The translations under genes were made by a program, and so were the position numbers. A DNA stretch of 64,000 nt from Cunninghamella blakesleeana. Lineage: Eukaryota; Mucoromycota; Mucoromycetes; Mucorales; Cunninghamellaceae. The notes under the pieces were generated by a model, which saw only the letters and a list, made by a program, of their open reading frames with translations, ran no database searches and was not told the DNA's origin. Numbering within the stretch: the stretch's first letter is position 1; each line of letters starts with the position of its first letter. Where the stretch lies: the NCBI GenBank assembly GCA_017871115.1, contig JAFCIZ010000005.1, positions 2,650,501-2,714,500 of the forward strand, given 5' to 3'. Shown here in pieces: positions 23,603 to 36,533 of this stretch.

Positions 23603-25479
23603 ATCTCTTTTATTTTATTTCTGTTTGTAGTATATAGAACTATTTTTTGTATGTTTTATTTTTTATTTATTTTGGGTTGTAAATTAGTTGTTTTTTTTTT
23701 ATATAATGTATGATATGTTTTTTGTTTATTTATTTATTTCTCAATTACGTATGGTTTTTTAGATATCTTTTTTATTTTTTTTATTATGTATATATATATG
23801 ATTTAAAATAAAAATATAAAAAATATAAACTATATAGGAAATCTCTAAAGTATCCTTTGTAACATTTTCAATGATTATTATTATCATTATATTATTATTA
23901 TTAATATTGCTAGGCCTAAATACCTCGTGATATGATGTTATGTAACATGAAAAGCTTAATGAATAGAATGGTTATATAATTTTTCCATCTATAAAAAAAA
24001 AAGAAAAAAAAAATTAGGTGCCGTTTTTTTAAAATCCAAAAAAAGTAACTTGGTTTAATTATTTAATATCGTCATCTTTTTATACTCTATTTTTAAACGT
24101 AGTCTTTTATATAAATGTATATATAATATTCTCAGCTTTGAAACCTACGTATCAATCAATATTATCCCATATATATATATATGATTATTATTATTATTTA
24201 GTTTCTCACTACTAAAAAAATAAATATAAAAATAATAACGCTAATAATCATTACTAATGATGTCAGTTTTTTTTTATACATATCAAGAGAGATCGGAGAT
24301 GACCGAATTGCCTAAAAAAAAAAATGAGTGAAATATCCAGATCTTAGCCCATTTAGCTATGTAAAATATGAATTATATAGGTATGTACCTTCTCTCAAGT
24401 GATTTGATTTGTTAGATGATCATCATCTTTTCTTTGTTTTATCCATTTTTTTTTATTTCTTTTGATAACACCAAGCATACTATTTTCTTTTTTTTCTTTT
24501 TTTTTTTAATAATAATTAAAAATAATATATGTTACTCGGAGCATGAACATATGAATAGATCAAAAGCTTAGCGCTTCTTTTTTTTCTAAAGTTAAATAAA
24601 TAAATAAATAAATAAACGCTAAAAATGGTACTAACTAAGCTAATAGTAATACTGATTTACAGGTTCATTATGCAAACTTTTTTTTTTTTAAGAAAAAAAA
24701 AAAAAAAGGTTTTGGTGTATCGTATCATTTTACTTGTTTCTTTTTTTTTTTTTTTAAAAAAAAAAAAGAATCGAATGAAATCAATGTCTTTGAAAAATGT
24801 TTCATGAACCCGCACTGTTTTAAAAAAATAATATAAAAAGAGTCGGAGTTGATCGCCGATCATCACTATTTTTTTTTTTCAAAAAAAAGCTTTTTGACAT
24901 TTTTTTTTGGAATTATTTACAGTTTTTCATTTTTACTGTTATTATCACATTTAATATATTAAAGTTATATAAAAATAGATCATTATATCTATATAATAGA
25001 TTATTCTTTTTTTCTTTTTTCTTTTTTAATTAAAACAATGTAAAAAATAATGATAATTTTATATTATTTAGATTAAAATATTTTAATTGAAATACGTATT
25101 TGTATTGATAAAATAATAATAATAATAAAAAGAGGAGTTGGCGTATTACTACTATTTTATATAAATTCTATTTGTTTTTATATAAATATATAAATATATA
25201 TATATATATTATATCATATGAATTTTAAAAGGGGTACAAGTATTTATAAATGAGCCAATGGGTCAATTACGGAATAAACGGGATTAGGCGGAAGCGCCGA
25301 AATTATATTATTTTTTGATTTTTTTCAAATGATAATTATTTTATTATTATTATAATTATTTTTTATTATTATTTAATATTATATAATGAAGATGAAAAGA
25401 TGATGATTATATATGTATATATATATAAAAGAAATTAAAGGTGTAGAAAATAAAATCAAATATAGTGGATATGTAATAT
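23603..25479. other. Convergent intergenic, 1.9 kb
   Basis: No gene recognised, which is long for a convergent gap. It carries several T/A tracts (24680-24707, 24742-24767, 24869-24887), a small hairpin at 25287-25298 (GGCG-gaag-CGCC) in a GC-richer patch, and microsatellites. The reading frames at 24,625-24,866 are homopolymer-driven. Confidence 0.5.
25287..25298. repeat. GC-rich mini-hairpin
   Basis: GGCG, 4-base loop, CGCC in a patch reading aacgggattaggcggaagcg on the plus strand, isolated in strongly AT-rich DNA. On the other strand it shares the core CGCTTC with the GC patches near 2919 and 20869. Confidence 0.5.
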
Positions 25480-26602
25480 TTATTTATTTTTCTTTTTGCC
25501 AACAATATAAACGGTAGTAAGAGCTTGAACATTAAAGATACGTACTAATTTATGAATTCCTTGATCTACCACATCATAATCGGCATCACCATGAATAGCA
25601 ATATCTAACCCTTTTGAAAACATATCCCTACAACAAAGAATATCTGCAGTATTCTTGGATTGAGAATTAGAAGGGTTTTTATCTAATTTTAAAACATAAG
25701 TAGCTTTTTCATGTTGAAATTCTTCACCAAGGAAATGAGCAGTAATATTAGTTGTAGTTGGTGGGAAACCGTATTTTTCATGATATTGTTTTACTTTATA
25801 AGCACATAATGGAATTTGTTGCATAACAGCTTTTACAATGACGGGGGGTACAGTTCCTTTGAAATCAATTTGACTGATATAAGTTAACTTTAATCCTTTT
25901 CCATTTTCATTTTTGGCAAATTTCCACCCTGAACATATAATGGTGGCTCGAACGTAGCCTTCAACTTGGGGAATTAAGGTTTCATCTTCGATGGAGAAAA
26001 TACCGAGATAAGTGGCATCTTCTGTTACTTCTCTATAAGTGATAGTGGAAAAATCTCTTGGTCTATTTTTTTTTTTTTTTATATATATAAAAAATGTATT
26101 TATATAAATATAATGATCATTGGATATTTTTTATTTTTATTTTTAATAAATTAAAACAAAGACTTACTTGACTGGCCAATTAGGTTTTGATCTTGCATAA
26201 CAAATATAACTATATCTTGATCGAATCATTCTAACTTCAGAATCTTCAAAACGACTATCCCCTATATAAATAAAAATAAAATAAAAATATACATCAATAT
26301 ACATTTATACAAATATATGAATTGAATCATGTTTTTAATAATTATTATATATTAAATTTACAAACACGACGAGCACTTGGAAAAATAGCACAAGTAGATA
26401 AATCAACAGGTCGAACATCTTTAGCTTCAGTATATTCACATTCACCACGAACAAGAACTGGTTCATTAGGATGGTCAGGCTTACGAGAATATAATTTAAC
26501 TCCATTCTTTTCACTTGTTAATTGCCATCCATCTAAGGAAGATGTATATTTCTTGAATAATGCCATACCATTATCTAATATTTGTTGGTGTGATTTAGTC
26601 AT
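25480..26602 (-). CDS. START-domain lipid-binding protein
   Basis: Predicted soluble lipid-transfer or lipid-sensing protein. Exons are 26602-26362, 26261-26168 and 26062-25480 (305 aa); the junction rebuilds VWDSRFED, a classic START signature. N-terminus: LFKKYTSSLDGWQLTSEKNGVKLYSRK, typical of the start of START domains. Further conserved parts are SYICYARSKPNWPVKPRDF, the region ATIICSGWKFAKNENGKGLKLTYISQIDFKGTVPP, and PLCAYKVKQYHEKYG in the C-terminal helix. A domain-length linker then carries a second part to residue 305 without membrane segments or signal peptide. START proteins of this one-domain type are frequent in Mucoromycota and absent from many yeasts. The ligand (sterol, phospholipid or ceramide) cannot be read from sequence. 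Confidence 0.85.
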
Positions 26603-27349
26603 ATTTTATATATAATTCTTTTTAATATTTTTAAAAAAATAAAATGAAATAAAGATGAAAGAAAAGATAAATAATTATATCTATATATAAATAAATTATT
26701 AGGAATGAATGAATTTATATCAATTGATTCCAAATAAATAAATAAATATTATATAATAGTAATTATATATGTGATCTTAATCAACATAACTTTTTTATCG
26801 AAATAAAATAATTGACAAAAAAGGAGATGAAAAGATCAATGTGTAAAAAAGGGAGGGGATTAAAATACTCATATTTCGAATTTATTTAAATTGAATAATA
26901 ATAAAAGTAAGAATAATAATAATAAAGTTATATGGATGAACTGATTAAGCGATATATATATATATATATATATACATATACAACAGAATAATTATAATAA
27001 TAAAAAGTACGCGCCAAAGAAAAAAAAAAAGGAGTTAAAAGAAAATCAGTAGGATATCATGAAAATAAATGAAAAAATAAAATAAAATAATAAAAACATG
27101 TATATAGAATAAAAAAAACAAAAAAGGATAAAATATATATGTGGAGGGGGAAGAATGGTATGACCAATAAAATATTTCATTATATTAAAAAGGGGATAAT
27201 AAGAACGTATAAATAATAATAATAAAAATAATAATAACAATAGATATAATTAAAATAAATAATAAAGGATTGAATAGAATATATATATATATATATATTG
27301 TTTTTTTTTGTTTTGTTTTGTTTATTATAACAAAGCATACAATATATTA
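26603..27349. other. Intergenic, 0.75 kb
   Basis: No gene recognised. Between the START promoter and the 3' end of the TBC gene, AT-rich with TA repeats at about 26952-26973 and 27279-27298. Confidence 0.5.
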
Positions 27350-30300
27350 TTAATGATTTTCATCACCATCAATAATAATAGGTTGTTGCTGATACATATC
27401 AGAAGATTTTTGATGGAAAGAAGTTGGTGGTAAACCATCAGTAGAAGAAGGAGTAGTAGGAGAAGCAATAGAATTCCAAAGTCTAGAATAAACACTTGAA
27501 CGTTTTGAGGAGGTAGTAGTAGACATACTATCAGTAGAAGCTCTTGTAGCAGTAGAGTCATCTCTTGTCATTGGAAGTGAGTGTCGTTCCCCTTTTTTAT
27601 TATTATAAATGTTATTATTGGTCATGATTAATGATGTAGGTCTTTTTGCTGTTGTAGATGAAGGAATATTCATAGTTTCATATTCTACCAATTTACATTT
27701 GCTTTCCGCTAATAATTTTTCCAATTCTCTACAACGAAGTTCTGTTTCCACATATTTCTTTTGATAATAATCATTATTGCTATTGTTATTATTTTGTTGT
27801 TGTAGTGCTTGTGATTTTTGTTGCTGTTGTTTATATAATACAGAACCTTCACCAAATAATGTTTGATGGGCAGCAAATACTTCTTCAGAAAAGGAATCTC
27901 TAGGTTTAAGGTATTCGTGCTTTTCACGTTCTAAAGCTTTTACATGGTGTTCTAATGCGTTAACTTGTTCTTGTAAAGATAATTTTTCCATATGTAATTC
28001 TGTACAAGTTTGTTTAGTGGCTACCATACGTTCGGATAAAGTTTCATTGGCTTTAGACATAATTTCCATTTCTTCTTGTTGTTCTGATCTAATTTTTTCC
28101 AAAACTGCTAACTGATCAAGATACATTTGTTCTTTATGTTGATATGTTTCTAATTGTTTGCTAATTGTTTCATTTTGATGACACATGAGTTCGTATTTTT
28201 GTCCCATTTCATAATTTGCTAATTTTAAGGCGACCAATTCTTGGGTTACATCATCTAATGTCTTTTCTTCTTCTTTTACATTTTCTTGAACTTGACTAGT
28301 TGTTTCATTCATTGTTGTAGTGGAGGAAAAGGAGTTTGATTTTTTAAATGACGACAAATCATCATCATTTTCATTATCATTTTCGTCGTCAGATATATCA
28401 AAAGAAGGATGTTGTTGTATTTCATCTTGTTGTTGTTTACTTGAAGGAGTAGTGGATAAAGCAGAAGCAATCAAAGAACCAAAATCACCTGTTAATTTCA
28501 ATGATTCTACAAAATGACAAAATTCTTCATCTTGTTCTAATATTTGTAAACGAGAGGCATTGGCTTTATTGATTAAAGTAGAAAAGGAAGTGTCTACAGA
28601 ACAGGGTGATGCACATAAATCAATGGGACTTTGTGGGATAGAGAAGGAAGTAGAGGATGAGGAAGACATAGTAGATTGACCACTCATAGAAGATCTTAAT
28701 TGTTGTTTATATTTTTTTAATTTCTTTGTCAAGATGGTATTACGTTCAGTTAGTTTTTCATTACAGGCAGTGTAATCCATTGCATCCATCTTTAACGTCA
28801 TGACTTGTTCGTTTAATTGAGAATGCTCTTTTTGTAATTGAGATAAGGCCATGACTAAATCTTCTATTTGTTGATGAAGAAGTGGAACTGTACGATCCTT
28901 GGTATGTTGTTGTAAGGAAGGTAAAGGAGTAGTAGGAGTAGTAGGTGATGCAGGTATTTCATTAGGTGGAGAGGATGAAGAAGTTTTAGTTTCACGCCAA
29001 GGAAACCAAGAATCACGTTTACTCATTGTTGCGGAAGTAGGTGATTTCATACCATTATTATTATTACTGTTGTTATTTTTTTTCCAGCCACCAAAACGAA
29101 GAGCTAACAATTGGTGGGCTCTTGATTTTTCTTGTTCTAATTCTTGATCATGAGTTTCAGCAATATTATCCATTTTGATTTTAGTAATGGTATGACTTAA
29201 AGCCATGGCATCAGTAATTACCATTTCAGCATCTGATTGATAAGCAACTTCATATAATTTTTTAGAACTAAGGTACATCATTAATTGTTCAAAATCATGA
29301 ATATTTAAAAGAATGTCTTCATTTTTTTGCATGATGGCAATAGCAACCCGAGTAATAGTTTCCACGGCACCTTCAGCAAAAACAAGGTCATAAATTCGCA
29401 TCACCAAATGGATAGGCAAAGAATATGCGAATAAGGTCAAGTACCATTGAGAAGCATACATGGCAGGATGAATAGAGTGTTGCGATAAATGAGCATCAAG
29501 GCGAGGACAGAGTTGAGATAATAAAGTTTGGAATTGATGTAATCGTAAATGTAATCCTTCCATATTTAAAGTAAACATTGTACGCATTTCATAAGTTTCC
29601 ATTAATCTATTTATAACATATAAAAATAATAAAGGATTTACAATGAATATACCAAATGGACATATAGTATATATATATAAGCATATCGTGCAGATTTATT
29701 TATTTTAAATACTTACCTAACAAATACACAAAAGGCTTGTTTTTCTGGCATCTAGATCAAAAAAATAAAAATGAAATAAAAAAATAATTCAGTATACATA
29801 ATATTATTTTATGATGAATATTTGTTAATTAATTAATTAATTAATTACCGTCATCAATAAAGGACCCACCAAAAAAGCAAGACCTTGGCAATATCCAACT
29901 TGAACATCATAAATGCTATAACTTGTTAAAATACGTTGCATTGCTTGTTGACCTTGCCCACCATCGGATTTAAACATATCCACCATAGGAAATGTGCGAG
30001 ATAAATCTCTTTGAATAATACGAGCATAAGGAGAGGAAGAAGAAGAAGGATCATTTTCTATTCCGCTGTTAGTTTCTAATAAATGATCATATAAAGTTTC
30101 CAAACGAGTAGAAGAAGATTGAGCCATGGCTTGCCATAAAACACCACGAAGAGGATGGGGAATACCACCATGACGAAGTTTGGCAGCTACAAGATGAGGT
30201 AATTTAGTGACAGCTGTAGGATAATCATCTACTAAACATTGCCAAAAATCCCAATCCAACGAGTCATTGTTATTGTTGTTATTTTTATTATTATCCATAT

Positions 30301-31115
30301 CTGTTGTCATTTGCATCATTTGATGATTAATCATATCAGGAGAAGACCATAACCCGACAGATGGTAATACTGTGCTATTATCTGTAATCAATTGTTTTAA
30401 AGTATTAAAATCAACTTGTAATCTATTGGCCTCAATAGAGATAGATTTAGGATCGGCTTGAAGTAATGCATTTTGTCGTTCCATATGTGATAATAAATAA
30501 GCTTCAGAATCCTAAAATGAGAAATAAGAATAAAAAAAAAAATATAAAACAAATATATATATAATAAATTAATGATAATGATAATGATTAAAATCCTAAT
30601 TATTTTTGTATTACTTGAGGTGGTAATTTAGCATTTTCTTCTTCTAATTTTTCATATCTACTTTGTTGATCTTTATTTTGAACCGATAAATGATGAGAGT
30701 GATCATTATTTTTTTCTTGTTGTTGAGTGTTAGTATTAGTAGTATTGTTAGTAAGATTAGGAGTAGAAGAGGAAATTTGAGCATATAATTTTAATTTTTT
30801 TGGTGAAACAGGGATTCTACGTCTTTCAGCTAAAGTTAAAGAAGAAGTTGATTTTTCTAATTTTTTTGGTAATTTTAAAGAAGAACCATAGGTCGTTGTT
30901 GGATGGTTGGCTGTTGTCCCACGTGTTTCTGCAGATTTGGATTGAGTAGGTTGAAGGACAGGTAAAGCTAAATGATTTAAATTGGCTGCTTGTAATATTT
31001 CATCTACAGAAATAGGTCTATCTGCTTGTTGAAGGTGATGAAGACGTTTAAGTACTTCAGGTCCTAATTGTAAGGGCGAGGAAGATGTGGAAGTAGTGGA
31101 ATGAATACTGGTCAT
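27350..31115 (-). CDS. TBC-domain Rab GTPase-activating protein with C-terminal coiled coil (Gyp5/EVI5-like)
   Basis: Accelerates GTP hydrolysis on a Rab in vesicle traffic. Exons are 31115-30615, 30511-29849, 29751-29717 (35 nt) and 29606-27350 (1151 aa), all in phase. After a disordered N-terminus comes the TBC domain (about residues 270-480): LRHGGIPHPLRGVLWQAMA, the arginine-finger motif RIIQRDLSRTFP (IxxDxxR intact), the glutamine-finger motif VGYCQGL intact, then SQWYLTLFAYSLPIHLVMRIYDLVFAEG. Both catalytic fingers are present, so GAP activity is expected. The C-terminal half has long coiled coils (IEDLVMALSQLQKEHSQLNEQV; LEHHVKALEREKHEYLKP) and Ser-rich linkers. TBC followed by coiled coil resembles Gyp5/Gyl1 and EVI5. 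The specific Rab is not determined. Confidence 0.9.
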
Positions 31116-32044
31116 AATGTTGAATTAAAAAACAAGATGGAATGAAATAAATAAATAAATAAATAAAATAAATAAAAAACTGACAAGTTTAAAAAAATAT
31201 ATATTAAAAGTACTTATACAAAATAAAAAGGTACAAAAGTTTATAAAAAAAAAGAGGAATGAAAGAGTTTTATTTAAATGACTCTTTTTAACTTTTTTTT
31301 AATAATAATTATAATAAAAAATTAAAATATATGAACTGGTATAAATGAATGGTTTATAATAAAAAAAGGTGTTTTTTTTAAAAAAAAAGAGAAAAAGAAA
31401 AAGAGTGTAAGAGAAAAAAAAAGTGGGTTTGCTTCATTTTTTTTTGACTTTTGTGCTATGTAGTACAACTTTTTTTTGATTTACGAATTAGATCAAAATT
31501 TGTACTCCGGTTTGACCTAACCTCATTATGTACGTGTTAACCAGTTAATACACACATACAACACATCAACAAAGGGGATCATGCATTTAAAGGATAAAAA
31601 GGATATAAAAAAAAATAAAAATAATGTCATAATTACTTTTTATTATTTGATATATATATTATTGAAAATAGATAATTATTTATTTTAAAAAAAAGATTAC
31701 GGTTTATAAGTTAAAGTTTTTTTCTTATTTAAAACAAAATGTTAAATAAGATTTTTTTATTATAGTTGGAATAAAATTTTAAAAAAAATATAAATACCGC
31801 TTTTTTTTATTTCAGATTAGCTAAGGTTTATAAAAAAGAAAAGTGAAAAAGGTTATTATTATTCTCTTTTCCTCCTCCTCCTCCTCCTCTACTTCTTCTT
31901 CCTCTTCTTCTTATTTCCTCTACTTCAACCAAAGTATGTATATACACTTTGATCTGTCATTATAATATTCTTTATTTAATACCGTTATTATTATAAATAT
32001 ATAAATACATAAATATCACTTATCACTCTTTTGATCTATTATTA

Positions 32045-32095
<51 letters not shown>

Positions 32096-32299
32096 GATCA
32101 CCAGCATTAAGGTATTATGTATGTACTTGTCTCACCCTATTTCCTACATTTCTACTTTATTTCCCCTTCTTTTTTTGTCCCTTATATATATTTCCCTCTT
32201 TTTTTTTTTTACTATTTATTTCCAATAATAAACATAAAAGCAACATCCGTGTCATGATGATAAAGATGGAGGTGATAAGAAAATATATATTTTATTAAT
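31116..32299. other. Intergenic, 1.2 kb, with poly-T and CTC tracts
   Basis: No gene recognised. Holds the TBC promoter on the left and the 3' flank of the FANCC-like gene on the right. Contains a (CTC)n-like pyrimidine stretch (31867-31924) and a 48-base poly-T. Confidence 0.5.
32047..32094 (+). repeat. Poly-T tract, 48 bases
   Basis: Uninterrupted T48, the longest homopolymer in the window, about 205 bp from the stop codon of the FANCC-like gene. True length may vary because such tracts are hard to sequence. Confidence 0.9.
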
Positions 32300-34828
32300 T
32301 CAGTAAAAAAAATGATCGTTTATATAGGCCAGTAGTTTATCTTTTCGAGAATCCTTTAAATTAGAAATTTGTTCTTGTAATATACTTAATAAATAAGACT
32401 GATGATGAGAACTATATTTGATAAAATAAAAAATTGGAATAAAAATACGAATATATTAGTGATTTTAAACAATTTACTTTTTGTTTACCATCATTACCTT
32501 GGTATCGTTACTTTAATGGTTGTTGACCCATAAATAAATGTCTGGATCTACAAAAAAAACCCAAAATAATAAATAAATAAATAAATATATTCAGCTTATT
32601 ATTTTTTCTTTTAAATAATAATAATAATAATAATAAAATAACATTTACTTACAATTGTTATGCATTCTTCTATTGTCCAATGATTAGAGCATTCTATTAA
32701 AGTTACTAATATATAAACGCCAATTTGTATATGTCCATTCAACATGACCATCCAATCGTTAAGAAATGTTTGTAATCCAATATTACTCGTTGACTTAACA
32801 TGATATTTATTATACCCTTTTAACAATAAAATCCAATCTTTCAGCATATGATGTCGATTATCCATTCTATTATCCAATGATGGGTTTACCAACCAACTTA
32901 AAAAAAAAGAAATATTTTCAATCTAAAAAAAAGGAAAGAATAAAAGAAAAATAAAGTATATATATTTAAAATATTATCATTCTATTTATATTCATATATT
33001 TATCTGTATTTACAAGAAATTACCTGATCATCCCAAGGTTCTTGTTCAAGTGTACACCAACGAATCCATAAGTAAATACATTTTTTAATATAATCAGGAT
33101 ACATCATAGAAATAAACCAAGCTTCATTACGTCGTCGATGAATATGTTGAGAAGTACCTCCATATATAAAAGTAAAGAGATCCTTATATAATTGATGGAC
33201 GTGATCTTGACCATCATCGTCGGATACCAATAATGCCTTGATAAATGATAATAAAAGTTTAACCTGATCCATTGTAAACCCCATTTGGATGAATATCTCT
33301 TTTGGATGCCGTTGTCGATTATCCATAATTTCCAATTGTTGATGACACCATGTAATGATTTTGTTCCATAATGATATGATTCGCCAGTCTGTTAATCCTT
33401 TTTCTAATAAAAGTGTAGTCATTATATCAAAAGAAGCATGAATTAAGCAAGGACGTTGCTTTAATCCTTGTAATAGAATATGTTGTCGTTGTCGTAAACC
33501 CTGTGTAGTGCTTGTGTTAAAATGTTGGGATGTTAAAAGGTGATTAGGACGATGATGTAGATGATCCAAATGTTTATCCAGCCAATTCATCCATTCATAC
33601 TCTAATATATCTGGAATTGTATCCCATATTTTGGTCTTGAGTTCCACTGGCCATTGGTGATGGTAATCACTTTGTTCGTCTGTTACTTCTTTTAATAGGT
33701 GATATATAAACTTTTCAGAATAGTATGAATTAGTATTATGATTGTTATAGCTATTTTCTTTTAATATAGATAAATGTTCATTCTGCTGCTGTTCATGTTG
33801 TTTTTTTAATACTAATACACTGTCTACTAACGAATCCAATAATTGAATGACAACTTGATTGTTAAATAAAAATATTGATAGGTCACATAACCGCTTTATT
33901 TTTGATATCTAAAATAAAATAAAACAAAAAGCGGTACAAATGAATACGTATACAAATAAATAAATAATTTGGCAAATATAGATTTATATCTATTATCCTT
34001 TTCATCAATTTACAGTTAAAGGCCCATTTTTTAATTTGTGTTGAATATTAGACATCATATGCTGTACTTGATGATCAATTGATTGTGTATTAGAAGATAT
34101 ATCTCTTGATCCCGATCCATAGCCAACCCTTTTTAATCTTTGAAGGCACCATAATGCTGACCTATATATGTATCCAAATAAAGAAAGAAGAGAGGGATTC
34201 TTTTTTTAATCTCTCTTGACTGTGTTCCTTATATATATCATTATTATTATTATTTATATTTCATTTATTTTTAATTCGTTCATTTGTTTATATTACTTTG
34301 ATAGTGATTGATCATTCGTAGCAGAATTAGTAATATTAGTAGTATTAGTTGTTGTTGTAGTTGAATTAAAATCATATTTGGTATATTCTAATATACAATC
34401 GATTACCAATCGCGTTAATTTTTTGTGATACCCTAGATATGGATTTGTCTAAGTAAAAGAAAATAAAAAAATAGAGGCGTATTTATAATTTCTTGGTGAT
34501 ATTTTTTTATTTTATTTTTTAAAAATAAAAAAGCGAGATTCTTACTGCTGCTGCTGTTAATAATGTACCTATTTGAGGATAAAGGGTCGCGCAACTAGTT
34601 ACAGAATTACATTGCTTTAATTTCTATGAATAATAATACCAAAATAAAATAGAGTATATGAGATCTATATCCATTTTTTTTTTTATATTAGAAAACAAAA
34701 TGAAATTTGTTTTCGATTATTACTTGATAAAGATCTTCAAAAGAAGAAAAAATGCTAGCAATATTGTCTATTAATTCCAAGCACTGATCTCGTTGAAGAA
34801 AAATATCTTCCATTCGCTTCCAATCCAT
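32300..34828 (-). CDS. FANCC-like helical-repeat protein (Fanconi anaemia core complex group C, putative)
   Basis: Eight exons: 34828-34724, 34623-34546, 34448-34297, 34161-34014, 33908-33024, 32922-32653, 32547-32498 and 32411-32300. They close in phase to 599 aa, close to human FANCC (558 aa). No catalytic motif; the composition fits an all-helical solenoid. The resemblance to FANCC, recalled without a search, is colinear: an N-terminal QRDQCLELI helix, YPQIGTLL about 30 residues later (50-57), NPYLGYHKKLTRL (63-75), ALWCLQRL (114-121), then near the C-terminus EAWFISMMYPDY (about 425-437) and FFLSWLV plus a charged DNRMDNRHH segment (about 462-480). An insertion of Thr/Asn repeats sits at about 93-105. 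In animals FANCC pairs with FANCE/FANCF in the ubiquitin ligase for DNA cross-link repair. Probable but unproven; otherwise it is an unknown solenoid. Confidence 0.55.
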
Positions 34829-36533
34829 GACATATTGTTTTTAAAAAAAGAAAGAAAAAGAAAAAGAAGTGGTAAAAGAAATTTCAACTTTAAAAATTTC
34901 AAGAAAATTTATTTGAACTCAGCTCTCTCAAGCAAAAAATTATGCTTTTTTGATGGATTTATTCATTGATTTAAAGTAAATATCAAACAATAGTTATCTT
35001 TAAAAAGGCAATGATAGATATTTTATTAACTGATGTGAGATCAATTTTATATATTATGTACATATTGAAATTAATTACCGGAATAAAATGGTGCTTGAAG
35101 GTTTTTTTTAAATATAAAATAAAAAACCCAATTCAATTTCGAAATAAGAGTAAATAAATATTATTTTTTGTTCTTATTTTTAATATTAAACGATTTATAT
35201 TATAAATAATTTTAATTACCTAATTTACGCCTTTGCATTTTTTTTTTTTTCAAAAAAAAAGAAGTATTGAAGCTAGCGAGTATTTATGGCTGATATACTT
35301 CATCAATTGATATGTTGGTGCAACTGTTTTCTGTAAGCACGCACATATTGTGCGGTGATTCCATTTCCTTTAAGACTTCAATAAGGTTTATTAATGGTAT
35401 ATATTAGCGATCCATTAAATATTTTTGATATTCAAAAGAATGTGAGTATTGCTTGAGAACTTGATGGCCACAATATTTATTTTTGTTATATACATATGTA
35501 TTTTTTAATAAATAGTAAATTTTTAACAGCAGGATACTTGGTTTTCTTTCCATAATTAGTATTTATTTTGGTCAGAGACTTGAATACTTCATTTTTATTC
35601 CACTCAGGATCTTTATAACTATATACTTTTCATACATGGATAACTTTTTATTTTTCATTTTTTTATTGTTATTACTTGTATGCGCTGCCATTCATTTATC
35701 TTTACTTGCATATATATTCCTTAACCACCATTTGTATCCAATACCAATATCTTTTTACTTTTTTGGTTTATTTGGCATCGACAAGCTTGTATTAGTTAAA
35801 AATAAATAAAAAGGCATAGAAAAGATAAAATGTTTTTTTTAATAAAAAATGACAAGATGGAAGAAAAAGATTTACCACCTAAAAAAAATCAAACTGATGC
35901 CACTTTTCATTCCCCGCTATTTTTTCCCCCTCTTGTATTGAAATCCTTAAAAAGATCCAAATTACGAGGATTTATAAGGATTAACTGGATAGTTTGACTT
36001 ATTAACAAACCAAAATAAAGATTAATATTATAGATTAAATAATAAAAAGTTTCGTTTATCGAAAAATTAATAAATATGTTCAAAATGTTAGAAAAATTGT
36101 ATATTCGAAAGAGCCCGTTTTTTTATTAGAGTTAAAATTTATGAAGATTTTTATATATGAGCTGAATTTGGAAAATGGTTGAACATAAAAAATAACTTTT
36201 TGGTTTTTTTGTATTTTTCAAACCCAACACACTCTGACAAAATAAAAAATAAGGTAATCCTAGTCATTTATATTATTTTATATTTTTTTTTATTATTATT
36301 CAATATTTTTTTATACATGAAGATGATGAAGAATTTTAACTATTAATAAAAAAGAAAGAGTTTGAAAAAATCAAATTTTAATTACATTTTGTTATTTATC
36401 ATATTTTTTTTTCTCTTTTAATTATAATAATAATAAAATAACCCCATTTCTAATAAACTAAACTAAAAAAAAAAAGTGATGATGTTATATGTATGCTATA
36501 TTAAAAAAAAGTTATTTTAAAAAATTATATTAT
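34829..36533. other. Intergenic, 1.7 kb, possible decayed sequence
   Basis: Between the FANCC-like start and the aconitase stop. The stretch at about 35265-35800 is visibly less AT-rich than its surroundings and has several medium reading frames broken by stops on both strands. It could be a decayed gene or transposon relic; no family was recognised. The remainder is A/T homopolymer DNA. Confidence 0.35.
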
